From assembly GCA_964629875.1 (NCBI GenBank), contig CAZVRK010000008.1:26559-90558 (forward strand): 64,000 bases of DNA, given 5' to 3'. This document shows, piece by piece, positions 9,726 to 18,384 of the stretch. Positions within the stretch are counted from its first letter, which is position 1. Every line of letters starts with the position of its first letter. Position numbers and translations under genes: made by a program. The notes below the pieces were generated by a model. That model worked only from the letters and a program-made list of their open reading frames with translations, was not told the DNA's origin and did no database searches. This stretch comes from UBA3495 sp964629875 (lineage in GTDB: Bacteria; Chloroflexota; Dehalococcoidia; Lucifugimonadales; UBA3495).

Positions 9726-9788
9726 TTAAAAGCGTGGCGCCCCTATTTGCGCCGGACCTATCTATTAAATTGTTCGGCACATATTAAC

Positions 9789-9830
9789 AGAATAATGGGA
9801 TATATGGAAGTTCATATATCCCATTATTCT
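9789..9830. terminator. 18-bp perfect hairpin after the VWA gene
   Basis: Arms at 9789-9806 and 9813-9830 are perfectly complementary with a 6-nt loop (gaagtt). The hairpin overlaps the TAG stop of the VWA gene and lies between it and the pyr leader, both read on the minus strand. No clear T run follows on either side, so it may be a terminator or a 3'-end stabilising structure. Confidence 0.5.
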
Positions 9831-11859
9831 AAGCTGCTATCCTTTTACGACGGCTACTTATATAGTCAACTAAAACATATTGACCCAAACTATCTGAGCT
9901 ACTATAAAATGCCCTTCCACGATTTATCCGAGTCAAATTATCTATAAAGTTCACTAATTGATAATTGTTCTCCAACATGAAAGTATTGATAATAATACCT
10001 TCCTTAGTACATTCCCGAACTTGCTTTAGAGTTTCCAATTCAGTTCGGTAACTGGGAGGATAATTAAAGTAAGCTTGACCATTCTCTAGGTGAGCTGTAG
10101 GCTCTCCATCAGTTATTAATAGTATTTGACGTGTGCTACCCCTATGCTTTGATAATAGTTTCCGGGCCAACATTAGACCATGATGTAGATTAGTTCCCGA
10201 ATCCCACATGTTCCAACTCGAAGTTGGCAACTCCTTTTCAGAGATTTCCTGAGCGTATAAGGAAAACCCCACAATATCCATTGAGTCTCTGGGATACTGC
10301 ATCTTGATCAGTTCCATTAGTGCAAGTGTAACCTTTTTTGCAGCTTGAAAATTATTATACAATCCCATTGATCTACTTTGGTCTAACAAAACCACCGTAG
10401 ACGCTCGAGTGCTATGCTCTTCTCTGTATATTTCAAAATCATCTGGAGATATCCTTACAGGTATATCAGTTCCCGATCGCAATATCCCATTTTTCAGGGT
10501 AGCCTGCATGTCTATCTGAAGAGGATCTCCAAATTCATAAGGTTTGGTATCTCCTAGTATTTCCCCTCCAGATCCCCTAATGTCTGTTTCATGGCCGCCT
10601 AGACGGTCTTTTTTCAGATTAACAAAAACTTCTTTAAGGGCCTTCTGTCCTATTTTACGCATTCCTCTAGCTGTAAGTTGTAATTTCTCATCACCATCCA
10701 GATACCCGGCATCTTTTAACATCTGGATCATTCGCTCCATCTCTTGGAAAGATGCCCGAGCATCCTCACCTAACAGGGCTTCTAATTCGTCTACGTCCAC
10801 ATCACTCAAGTCGCCGCTTCGGGAAGCTTCAAGAAGAGCATGCTCTAACTTATCCAAATCCTGTAATTGTTCCATTAAGTCCATAGCCTGAGTCATGCTC
10901 AGAGTGTCATCTCCCAGAAACGGGTACTGCCTAGAAAGATCTGATGCCGGGGCAATTTGGCCCATAAGGCTCGCTATCTGAGCCATCATATCTTGCATTT
11001 CAGGATCAATCACAGCATTTAATGAATCCTCTAGCTCTCTTCTCGCATCCGGTGACATACTATCCAACATTGACTGCATTTGGCCAAATTGGCGAAATAA
11101 CATTTCTAACAATTCTTCAAAAGTGTTTGGATAATCAGGGGCAAACATATCCCCAAATTTATCCATAAACTCTTCAAATCTTGGTTCAATACCCTGAGAT
11201 TTATCACGAAGCATTTCAATGAGTGATCGAAGCATATCTTTCATTTCGTTGATCTGTTCCGGTCCCATCCCGTTCATCTGATTCTTCATCTGACTCGACA
11301 GATTATTAGCCATCTGACTCTTTAATTGGTCCACCAATTCCTGAAATTCCTGACGCGCTTGCGCGTCTACAAACTCGTATTCCATCAACATTTGCACCCT
11401 GCCACTGGGTGAACCAGGCAAATTATCAAGAAATTCTGAGTTCTGCCTTAATCGATTATCTTGCATATCTTTTAATGCAGAGATTTCCTCAGATGTGAGA
11501 TTCCTAAGCTTAGAATCGTCGTGATATGAGTCCTCTGAACGTTCTTGAATAGTGGATCGTTCTGTTTCAATGATGTGATCCAACTTTTGTGCAAGATCGT
11601 CAATTATAGAATCTAAATTATTCTTCTGGAGTTCTTGACGGCGGCGGTTTTTGACCTTTTCCAGGAGATCTTTAAGTCCTGAGATTCCTTCCTTCTCAGA
11701 TGAGTTCACACCGTTGCGGAGCATGTCTCTAAGAGCCGAAGCAATATCACCTCGTTTCAAGAAATCTTCTGACAGACTATCCATCAAGGTCGACGCGTCA
11801 AACTCGAAGATACGCTGTGTTCCATCCCATTTAGCATATCTATAGTCTCGATACAACAT
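9829..11859 (-). CDS. VWA-domain protein with long charged helical N-terminus
   Basis: 676 residues. Residues ~1-430 are hydrophilic and rich in Met, Gln, Glu and Asp, predicted mostly helical. The C-terminal ~200 residues are a von Willebrand A domain with an intact MIDAS: DQSRSM (D-x-S-x-S), a Thr in DSGTNLHHG and the Asp in ITDGEPT. Such VWA proteins usually work with a MoxR/ChlI-type AAA+ ATPase, but no ATPase is adjacent here. The ATG has TAGGAG 12 nt upstream. A metal-dependent protein-interaction module acting in the cytoplasm is likely; the partner is unknown. Confidence 0.8.
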   Translation of the reverse strand: MLYRDYRYAKWDGTQRIFEFDASTLMDSLSEDFLKRGDIASALRDMLRNGVNSSEKEGISGLKDLLEKVKNRRRQELQKNNLDSIIDDLAQKLDHIIETERSTIQERSEDSYHDDSKLRNLTSEEISALKDMQDNRLRQNSEFLDNLPGSPSGRVQMLMEYEFVDAQARQEFQELVDQLKSQMANNLSSQMKNQMNGMGPEQINEMKDMLRSLIEMLRDKSQGIEPRFEEFMDKFGDMFAPDYPNTFEELLEMLFRQFGQMQSMLDSMSPDARRELEDSLNAVIDPEMQDMMAQIASLMGQIAPASDLSRQYPFLGDDTLSMTQAMDLMEQLQDLDKLEHALLEASRSGDLSDVDVDELEALLGEDARASFQEMERMIQMLKDAGYLDGDEKLQLTARGMRKIGQKALKEVFVNLKKDRLGGHETDIRGSGGEILGDTKPYEFGDPLQIDMQATLKNGILRSGTDIPVRISPDDFEIYREEHSTRASTVVLLDQSRSMGLYNNFQAAKKVTLALMELIKMQYPRDSMDIVGFSLYAQEISEKELPTSSWNMWDSGTNLHHGLMLARKLLSKHRGSTRQILLITDGEPTAHLENGQAYFNYPPSYRTELETLKQVRECTKEGIIINTFMLENNYQLVNFIDNLTRINRGRAFYSSSDSLGQYVLVDYISSRRKRIAA

Positions 11860-12025
11860 AGTCGTTCTATACTCCTAATAGATTCCCTCTATGTAGATGA
11901 TAATGGTTATTAACCTATGCCTGCAATAAGTATTTCTGCAATGCATATAATACATAAAATCAAGCCAGAACTTGTTGACATCCACAGCATGTCTGCATAG
12001 ACTCTGGAGAACCTTCGACCCCTTT

Positions 12026-12031
12026 TATACT
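12026..12031 (+). promoter_or_regulatory. Promoter -10 giving a probable leaderless mRNA
   Basis: TATACT ends five bases before the ATG at 12037, and no Shine-Dalgarno sequence is present. Transcription would begin about at the start codon. The -35 (TCTGGA, 17 nt upstream) is weak. Confidence 0.45.
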
Positions 12032-12036
12032 TTATT

Positions 12037-13350
12037 ATGAGAATAAATTTACGATATTGGATAGCACAGCAGAATAAGATAGCTTGGTCCGGATTCACAT
12101 TAGGGCTGATAATCATATATATCTTCATTCTTAAATTCGTAGATCTGCCTGTGGACATGAGTGATTTTCCAGGAGTAAACCCGATAAGAACGTTGTTGGG
12201 AGCTATTGCTACTGGACTAATAACGGCTCAGGCGCTTATCTTCACGATTACACTGGTCGCAGCTCAACTTAATGCCAGATACTCCCACAGTATGATTGCA
12301 AGCGTATTTACGTGGCCAACAGCACTACTAATGAGTCTCTATGTATTTAGCAGCATCTATTCCATGATTACCCTGGCAGTCCTAAGCACGAGACCCACTA
12401 CGTTCACAATAAATTTACCTATTGGTTCACTAAGCGTGCATCCCGCATCGATTAGCATATGTTTAGCAGCCACATGCTTGATATTACTCATACCTTATCT
12501 TTGGTCTTTCAAAAGCATCCTAAATCCGGAATACATGGCCAGCCACGAATATCACCAACAGCTAAACAAATTACTCAAAACCCGCGGTTTAGGTAACGAA
12601 GATACATCAGCCTTATCTGACATAACACTTAGCGCCTTCGGATACCGGGACTACAAGACATTTGAATTCGCTTTTCAAAGATTAGCAGACCTAAGCTTAA
12701 TGGCATGGCAACAATCCATAATCGGAACTGCTGAAACCATTCACAGGAATCTGGTTGAAATAACTATAAATAGTATCGACGATCCGAGATGCCCACGCGT
12801 TGCCTGCGAAGCACTAGGAGCGATGGGCAAGGAATTAATTACGCAATCGTCTGCAGAAGGCGCGAGACAAGTAATAATTGGATTATCAGAGGTAGGCGAA
12901 ATCTCACTTGAGAAAGGCAATCTTTCACTCACTCGAGAACTATGCTCAATAATAAGCAACATTGGGGAGACTGGCGCTAACAATAATCTAGGAGTACTTT
13001 GTGAAGAATCTGCCTATTCCTTGGGCCAAATAGGAGGAACGGCAGCGGTGAATAATGCATCAGATCTAGTTAGACAGGTATCAGCTTGTATTCGTCGAGT
13101 CGGATACGCATCACATGTCAACAATCAGATGCTGGGGACGACACAGTCATTAAGTTCGCTTTGGAATATAGGTGCTTCTGTTCCCATTTTACTAGCAGAT
13201 TCTATTAGAACTGTCAGTAGGGAACTAGAACTTCTTGAACAAACCACCAGCATAGATCAATCAGACAAGGCCTATGAGTCCACGCCACGAAGTGATGGCC
13301 TAACGGCGTTTAGAAATTATTATATTGATAACATACGTGGATCGAGGTAA
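12037..13350 (+). CDS. DUF2254-like integral membrane protein
   Basis: 437 residues. Four predicted membrane helices in the first ~160 residues (about 17-35, 48-72, 87-110, 133-155) include the stretch LIFTITLVAAQLNARYS, which resembles the conserved FSITLVALxLASSQ region of DUF2254 membrane proteins. The remaining ~270 residues are soluble and helical, with irregular HEAT-like repeats (EALGAMGKEL, YSLGQIGGTA). Divergent from the VWA gene and convergent with the next. Function unknown; the DUF2254 link is moderately sure. Confidence 0.7.
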   Translation: MRINLRYWIAQQNKIAWSGFTLGLIIIYIFILKFVDLPVDMSDFPGVNPIRTLLGAIATGLITAQALIFTITLVAAQLNARYSHSMIASVFTWPTALLMSLYVFSSIYSMITLAVLSTRPTTFTINLPIGSLSVHPASISICLAATCLILLIPYLWSFKSILNPEYMASHEYHQQLNKLLKTRGLGNEDTSALSDITLSAFGYRDYKTFEFAFQRLADLSLMAWQQSIIGTAETIHRNLVEITINSIDDPRCPRVACEALGAMGKELITQSSAEGARQVIIGLSEVGEISLEKGNLSLTRELCSIISNIGETGANNNLGVLCEESAYSLGQIGGTAAVNNASDLVRQVSACIRRVGYASHVNNQMLGTTQSLSSLWNIGASVPILLADSIRTVSRELELLEQTTSIDQSDKAYESTPRSDGLTAFRNYYIDNIRGSR

Positions 13351-13376
13351 ACACCCCTGCATAAAGCTCCAAACAA

Positions 13377-14255
13377 TTATGCATCAGGATCATAATTCTC
13401 TGAGGCCTCTAACATGTCAGACAACCCAACCATATCAAATGCCTCAGTAACAGATACCATATTTTCCACCAGATGCTCTGTAGACCCAAACTGCTTGAGT
13501 TCACTCATCACATTTGACACTACATTACAGACTGTTAATAAAGCACTAACAGGATAGATTACTATTTTAAATCCTATATCTTCTAGTTCCGAAATGTTAT
13601 ATAACGGTGATTTTCCGGTCTCAACCAAGTTGTACAGCAAGGGTACTGGAAACAGTTTTGTTATAGCTTCGGCCTCATTACGACTCCGTAGAGCTTCCAC
13701 AAATAACACGTCAGCTCCTGCATCAATATACTGCCAACATCTATCTACGGTGTCATCCCAACTCGTCACAGCTAGCGCATCAGTCCTTACGATTAATGTG
13801 AAATCAGGATCATTCCTAGCGTCCACTGCAGCTTTTATTTTGGACACCATGTCAGATACACCTATGACCTGTTTGCCATCCAGATGACCGCATCGCTTAG
13901 GAAACTCTTGATCTTCTAAGTGTACCGCGGCTACTCCCGATCGCTCATAATCTCGGATCGTTCTTTGGACATTCAACACACCGCCATACCCAGTGTCCGC
14001 ATCAGCTATTACTGGGATATCAACAGTAGAACATATGTCTCTAGCGCTAGAAACCATTTCAGTCGCTGTCGTTAATGCAAGATCTGGGTATCCATATTTA
14101 GCTACAGAAGTACCCGCCCCTGTCATATAAACAGCAGGGAATCCTGTCTTTTCTATTATCTTCGCAGTAAGACAATCATATGCTCCTGGGGCAGCAATAA
14201 TACCTGGTTTTCGTAATAAAGTTTTGAACTTATTTCTTTGACTCATATTATTCAC
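13377..14255 (-). CDS. Isocitrate lyase / PEP mutase family enzyme
   Basis: 292-residue TIM-barrel enzyme of the PEP mutase/isocitrate lyase superfamily. Seen: IAAPGAYDCLTAKI at the N-terminus, DADTGYGG (Mg-binding Asp), HLEDQEFPKRCGH with the KRCGH catalytic signature of lyases, and IVRTDA. The K-(R/K)-C-G-H loop points to a C-C lyase such as 2-methylisocitrate lyase (PrpB) or a dimethylmalate lyase rather than a mutase. No prpC or prpD lies nearby. The start is GTG 14255 or ATG 14246, neither with a good SD. Last of the plsX-fabG group, 12 bp after fabG. Confidence 0.82.
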   Translation of the reverse strand: MNNMSQRNKFKTLLRKPGIIAAPGAYDCLTAKIIEKTGFPAVYMTGAGTSVAKYGYPDLALTTATEMVSSARDICSTVDIPVIADADTGYGGVLNVQRTIRDYERSGVAAVHLEDQEFPKRCGHLDGKQVIGVSDMVSKIKAAVDARNDPDFTLIVRTDALAVTSWDDTVDRCWQYIDAGADVLFVEALRSRNEAEAITKLFPVPLLYNLVETGKSPLYNISELEDIGFKIVIYPVSALLTVCNVVSNVMSELKQFGSTEHLVENMVSVTEAFDMVGLSDMLEASENYDPDA

Positions 14256-14266
14256 ACAGCGTGGTA

Positions 14267-15025
14267 TTAGGCTATTAAGCCACCGTCTATTGTAAGAACT
14301 TGTCCAGTTATATATCCGGCATTGGGAGTACTTAGGAAAGCTACTAATTCAGCCACTTCGTCCCCTGATCCAAACCTACCCATTGGGATACGGTTTAAGA
14401 TTGTGTCTTTGGCGTCATCTGACAATTGTTCAACCATGCCACCGTTATCTATAAAACCTGGAGCGACAGCATTCACAGTCACATTTCTTGAAGCAACTTC
14501 CCTAGCAACGGCTTTAGTAAATCCTATCAGGCCTGCTTTCGCCGCTGCGTAATTGGCCTGGCCAGGGTTACCGCCAATGCCAACCACAGAAGAGATATTT
14601 ATTATTCGACCATTTCTACGTTTAATTAATTGTGGCATTACATACTTCGTACACAGGAAAGCGCTCTTAAGGTCAACATCTATAACATTCTCCCAATCCT
14701 CAAGACTCATACGCATTAACAATTTATCCCTGGTAATACCCGCATTATTAATTAATATGTCTATTTGACCCCAATGTTCATTTATTTGAGCAACTACATT
14801 CGAGGCCGCGGTTTCCGAGGAAACATCACCCTGGATAATGATCGCGTCGCCACCAGCCTCAATAATCGACTGTGATACAGATTCAGCCTCATCTCGACTA
14901 GAATTGTAATTGACTCCGACCTTAGCGCCCATAGCTCCCAATTTCTTAGCTATCGCAGATCCTATGCCACGAGAACCACCAGTCACTAAAGCTACTTGTT
15001 CAGATAGAATTTGCTGCACGAACAC
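14267..15025 (-). CDS. fabG: 3-oxoacyl-ACP reductase
   Basis: Short-chain dehydrogenase that reduces 3-oxoacyl-ACP with NADPH in fatty acid elongation. TGGSRGIG cofactor loop (~15-22), NNAG, and the Ser-Tyr-Lys triad in ISSVVG and YAAAKAG. 252 residues. It begins with GTG directly after the plsX stop; a second GTG two codons on is possible. The context (hotdog dehydratases and plsX upstream) supports a fatty acid synthase role rather than a general SDR. Confidence 0.9.
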   Translation of the reverse strand: MFVQQILSEQVALVTGGSRGIGSAIAKKLGAMGAKVGVNYNSSRDEAESVSQSIIEAGGDAIIIQGDVSSETAASNVVAQINEHWGQIDILINNAGITRDKLLMRMSLEDWENVIDVDLKSAFLCTKYVMPQLIKRRNGRIINISSVVGIGGNPGQANYAAAKAGLIGFTKAVAREVASRNVTVNAVAPGFIDNGGMVEQLSDDAKDTILNRIPMGRFGSGDEVAELVAFLSTPNAGYITGQVLTIDGGLIA

Positions 15026-16054
15026 TTAACCACTCTCTGCCATCAAAGCTGTGACTTCTGCAAGTTCATTCCGCATGCTATCCACTAAATGCAGGTCAAA
15101 ACAGCGTACTGCCGTATTAATTGCTCCTGATACCCCATCTGCCTTTGAAGAGCCATGACCCAAAACTACCGGAGCATTAACCCCAAAAAGTGGCCCTCCC
15201 ATCTTTCTGGGAAGGTTGGTTATCCGCCACAGATCAGAAATAATCGATTCAGATTGGGAATTTTCCAACTGTGAAGATAGTCCTTTTTGCAAATACGATC
15301 CCAATGCCGCCCCAAGACCTTCAGTAAATTTCATGAGTATATTACCAACGAATCCGTCGCAAACAATCACATCAGCTTTGCCAGTAAAGAAGTCCATACC
15401 CTCTACATTACCAACAAAATTCATATGACTATCCTCAAATAATTTATAACATTCTTGAACTTGTCTATTGCCTTTAGCCTCTTCAGCGCCAACGCTCAAC
15501 AACCCCACGCGAGGATTTTCAAGGCCAATAAACGTTCTAGAAAAGGCTGTACCTAAGGCCGCAAAACTCAGCATTAAAGAGGGCCTACAGTCCACGTTGC
15601 TACCCATGTCGACCAACATAGTCTTAGGCGCCATACCAAGGAAAGGTCCACCAATACAAGGTCTTTCTAATCCGTCCATTAGTCCTAGTATCATCACTGA
15701 ACTAGCCATAGATGCTCCAGTAGAACCCATCGAGACCAACACGTCAGCTGCACCGGATTTCAATAGCTTTGTCGCAACTATGATTGAAGCGTCAGGTTTA
15801 GATCTCATTGCATGGAGCGGATGCTCATCGTCTCCTATCTTGTCAACAGAAGGAACAACAGTGACCAAAGAATTATCGTAGTCATATTTAGACAATTCTT
15901 CTTCCACAGCTTTTTTATCCCCAACCAATAATACTTCTATATCAGCTACTTTTAGAGCCTCTAATGATCCCAATACCGTTTCGGTGGGGGCAAAATCACC
16001 ACCCATAGCATCAACAACCACCCGAACCCTAGACATTTTGCCACTAGTATCCAT
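15026..16054 (-). CDS. plsX: Phosphate acyltransferase PlsX
   Basis: Converts acyl-ACP to acyl-phosphate for the PlsY route to lysophosphatidate. Typical start VVVDAMGGDFAPTETVLGSL, then STGASMASS and VCDGFVGNILMKFTEG. 342 residues, normal. ATG at 16054 has AAAGGA upstream. It lies between a MaoC-type dehydratase gene and fabG. Two PlsY-like genes occur elsewhere in this window (57855 and 63056). Confidence 0.95.
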   Translation of the reverse strand: MDTSGKMSRVRVVVDAMGGDFAPTETVLGSLEALKVADIEVLLVGDKKAVEEELSKYDYDNSLVTVVPSVDKIGDDEHPLHAMRSKPDASIIVATKLLKSGAADVLVSMGSTGASMASSVMILGLMDGLERPCIGGPFLGMAPKTMLVDMGSNVDCRPSLMLSFAALGTAFSRTFIGLENPRVGLLSVGAEEAKGNRQVQECYKLFEDSHMNFVGNVEGMDFFTGKADVIVCDGFVGNILMKFTEGLGAALGSYLQKGLSSQLENSQSESIISDLWRITNLPRKMGGPLFGVNAPVVLGHGSSKADGVSGAINTAVRCFDLHLVDSMRNELAEVTALMAESG

Positions 16055-16074
16055 ACCAATATCCTTTAATTGCT

Positions 16075-16497
16075 CTAGGAGACTGCAATAAGGTCTGTTT
16101 GTAACCGTGCAGTCCCTGTGATAACTTCCTGATCGTCACGCTCATTGATTATACCAACAGAACACTCAATAAACCTGATATTTTTACTTTCGGAAAACTT
16201 TTCAACTTTCCCGTACGATCTTAAAACATCGCCTATGTAAGCTGGCCCTTTAAACCGAGCTTTCAGAGACCCAGATTCTATCCACGCCAACCCGAAGTGA
16301 GAGGTCATCATTTCATAAACTAATGATAATGTCAGCATGCCATGCGCGATCCTATCTCCAAAGGTCGTCGTAGTAGCAAACTCTTTATCTAAATGAAGCG
16401 GGTTATAATCCCGAGATATATCGGCGTAATCGTATATTTGTTGTTCCGTAATCTTCATTGTTAAGGTAGGTAACAATTCCAACTTAGGCTCCCACAT
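16075..16497 (-). CDS. MaoC/HadB-like (R)-hydroxyacyl dehydratase subunit
   Basis: 140-residue hotdog protein with the hydratase 2 motif: DISRDYNPLHLDKEFA and RIAHGMLTLSL, supplying the catalytic Asp and His. Closest recognisable pattern is HadB of the mycobacterial FAS-II dehydratase. The preceding gene encodes a hotdog protein lacking this motif, as HadA/HadC do. With plsX and fabG downstream, the pair probably forms the 3-hydroxyacyl-ACP dehydratase of fatty acid synthesis. HadAB equivalence is inference. Confidence 0.82.
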   Translation of the reverse strand: MWEPKLELLPTLTMKITEQQIYDYADISRDYNPLHLDKEFATTTTFGDRIAHGMLTLSLVYEMMTSHFGLAWIESGSLKARFKGPAYIGDVLRSYGKVEKFSESKNIRFIECSVGIINERDDQEVITGTARLQTDLIAVS

Positions 16498-16506
16498 AAC
16501 TTATTA

Positions 16507-16896
16507 CTACTTGCCCTCAATCGCAAACGGCTGTAAAACGGTTGTTTTTCCGGTTTGTACAATCTCTCCATTCAAGTTAGAAACATTGTAGTCTACCGTC
16601 GTAAATATTACCGATCCTCTGCGGCGAGATCCCGATACAGTGGCAGATCCCTCAATCTGTTCACCGAAAGGTACAGATTTAAAAGCGTTAATTTCTTGCA
16701 AACTGTGGATTGTTCCACTCGGCAACTCAAGTACATTCAATAATGAACCCAAGACTCGCGCCGAGATAAACAGCGGAGGAACTACTTCGACGGACGAATA
16801 CAATTGATTTTTATCTCCAACAGCCGACAGGTAAGTCATCACTATCTCTCGTGTCGTTTCCCATATTCCTAAATGCAGATCTTGTGGTTCTGACAT
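16507..16896 (-). CDS. HadA-like hotdog dehydratase subunit (MaoC N-terminal type)
   Basis: 129 residues, FAS1-like/MaoC N-terminal dehydratase domain: VGDKNQLY near residue 26, VVPPLFISAR, then a HSLQEINAFKSVPFGEQI strand region typical of the substrate-binding half. It lacks the D-x4-H catalytic motif, so it would need the next gene's product, 9 bp downstream, to make an active heterodimer. Start ATG with TGAGG upstream. Confidence 0.75.
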   Translation of the reverse strand: MSEPQDLHLGIWETTREIVMTYLSAVGDKNQLYSSVEVVPPLFISARVLGSLLNVLELPSGTIHSLQEINAFKSVPFGEQIEGSATVSGSRRRGSVIFTTVDYNVSNLNGEIVQTGKTTVLQPFAIEGK

Positions 16897-16987
16897 CAGC
16901 CTCAGGCATCACTCCCAAAACATTTTACGAAACAACAGTCATTATAGCGGGCACCCGCGTATAGGAGTAAGACGTAGTGCGGCATCA

Positions 16988-18247
16988 TTACTTATCTTCT
17001 ACGATGCTGAACGCTTCAATAGCCAAATCAACTATATATTCTCCTATGGCCAACGAGGATGTAGCTCCCGGAGACGGTGCGTTAAGCACATGAACAGCTA
17101 TATCTCCCTGTAATATATTGAAATCATCTGACAAACTTCCGTCTTTGGCTACCGCTTGTGCTCTAACCCCTGATCCCCCCGTATCAAGATCTGAACCAGA
17201 AATAGTAGGAATCAATTTCTGAAGATCTCGAACGAATACATTTTTTCGATAGGACCTATTCATTTCTGATATTCCTGTCTTCCAATGCTTAGCCGACATT
17301 TTCCAAAAGCCAGGAAATCTTAGCATGTCCAATGATTCTCTTAATCTAATATCACTTTTCTTGTAGCCCTCTCTCGACCACGCCAATACTGCATTGGGTC
17401 CCGCTTCAACCTGACCATGTATATTTCTAGTGTAATGAACACCCAAAAACGGGAACCGCGGATCTGGCACTGGGTATATCAACCCTTTAACCAAGTACTG
17501 GCTGTCTGGTTTCAGAGTATAATATTCTCCCCTGAAGGGCACGATCTGCAAATTAGTTTCCTCACCCATAAGACCCGCCACTTTATCAGCATAAAGCCCT
17601 GCACAATTAATGATATGGCGCCCTAAAATAGACCCCTTATCTGTCTGGACTTCTTGAATACCGGCAGTCGGAATAATATTGGATACACCTGCCCCCAGAT
17701 AGATCTCTCCACCAGATTCTTGGAATCTGCTTGCGTACGCCTTCGCAACCCTGACATAATCCACAATACCGGTGCGAGGAGCCCAAAGCGCTTTGATACC
17801 ATATGCATGTGGCTCTATTTCTGACAACCTCTCAGGGCCTACTATCTCAAGTCCTTGTACACCGTTTGCTACTCCCCTTTCATAGAGGTCCTGAAGCCTA
17901 CCCAACTCACTTTCTTCAGTAGCAATGATTGCTTTGCCACACCGGTCATATTCGATCTCGTTCGCGTCACAAAAATCTACTAACTTCTGAACTCCTGCGA
18001 CACAAAATCTGGATTTCCATGATCCCGGTCGATAATATATTCCTGAATGTATGACTCCGCTGTTATGACCCGTTTGGTGAGAAGCTAACTCAGGTTCTTT
18101 TTCTACTACCGCTATTTTGCCGGAAGGATATCGTTGTGACAGTTGCATTGCCGTAGACAATCCGAGAATTCCGCCGCCAATAATAACTACATCATATTGT
18201 TGTGATTGCATATCTAACTCTGAATTAAGATTATTTGAACCACGCAT
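16988..18247 (-). CDS. lhgO: L-2-hydroxyglutarate oxidase-like FAD enzyme
   Basis: FAD-dependent oxidoreductase of the DAO fold. Dinucleotide motif VVIIGGGILGLSTAMQLSQR near the N-terminus, ASHQTGHNSGVIHSGIYY (the LhgO/L2HGDH signature), and GGSGVRAQAV towards the C-terminus. Oxidises L-2-hydroxyglutarate to 2-oxoglutarate with electrons passed to the quinone pool in known members. 419 residues; an internal ATG at 18211 leaves the FAD motif 7 residues from the start, as in E. coli LhgO, and is an equally good start. No close operon partner. Confidence 0.88.
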   Translation of the reverse strand: MRGSNNLNSELDMQSQQYDVVIIGGGILGLSTAMQLSQRYPSGKIAVVEKEPELASHQTGHNSGVIHSGIYYRPGSWKSRFCVAGVQKLVDFCDANEIEYDRCGKAIIATEESELGRLQDLYERGVANGVQGLEIVGPERLSEIEPHAYGIKALWAPRTGIVDYVRVAKAYASRFQESGGEIYLGAGVSNIIPTAGIQEVQTDKGSILGRHIINCAGLYADKVAGLMGEETNLQIVPFRGEYYTLKPDSQYLVKGLIYPVPDPRFPFLGVHYTRNIHGQVEAGPNAVLAWSREGYKKSDIRLRESLDMLRFPGFWKMSAKHWKTGISEMNRSYRKNVFVRDLQKLIPTISGSDLDTGGSGVRAQAVAKDGSLSDDFNILQGDIAVHVLNAPSPGATSSLAIGEYIVDLAIEAFSIVEDK

Positions 18248-18310
18248 ATCCTAGCATTCGCACCATCTAGTGTAAATCTAACTTGGGAATCTAAAGAAGT
18301 ATTATTCTTC

Positions 18311-18339
18311 TTGACCCATGTGAAGCGCTATGCTTAACT
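18311..18339 (+). promoter_or_regulatory. Candidate promoter for the flavin monooxygenase operon
   Basis: TTGACC at 18311-18316, 17-nt spacer, TTAACT at 18334-18339, about 45 bp before the ATG at 18385. Confidence 0.45.
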
Positions 18340-18384
18340 GTTATTTCTCTTCTAAGAAAGATAATCTCCAATCAAGGAGGATCC

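Noticed and set aside
9586..9780. Minus-strand 64-codon frame over the pyr leader
   Set aside because: It runs through the attenuator hairpins and has no protein-like conservation cues; the RNA structure explains the region.
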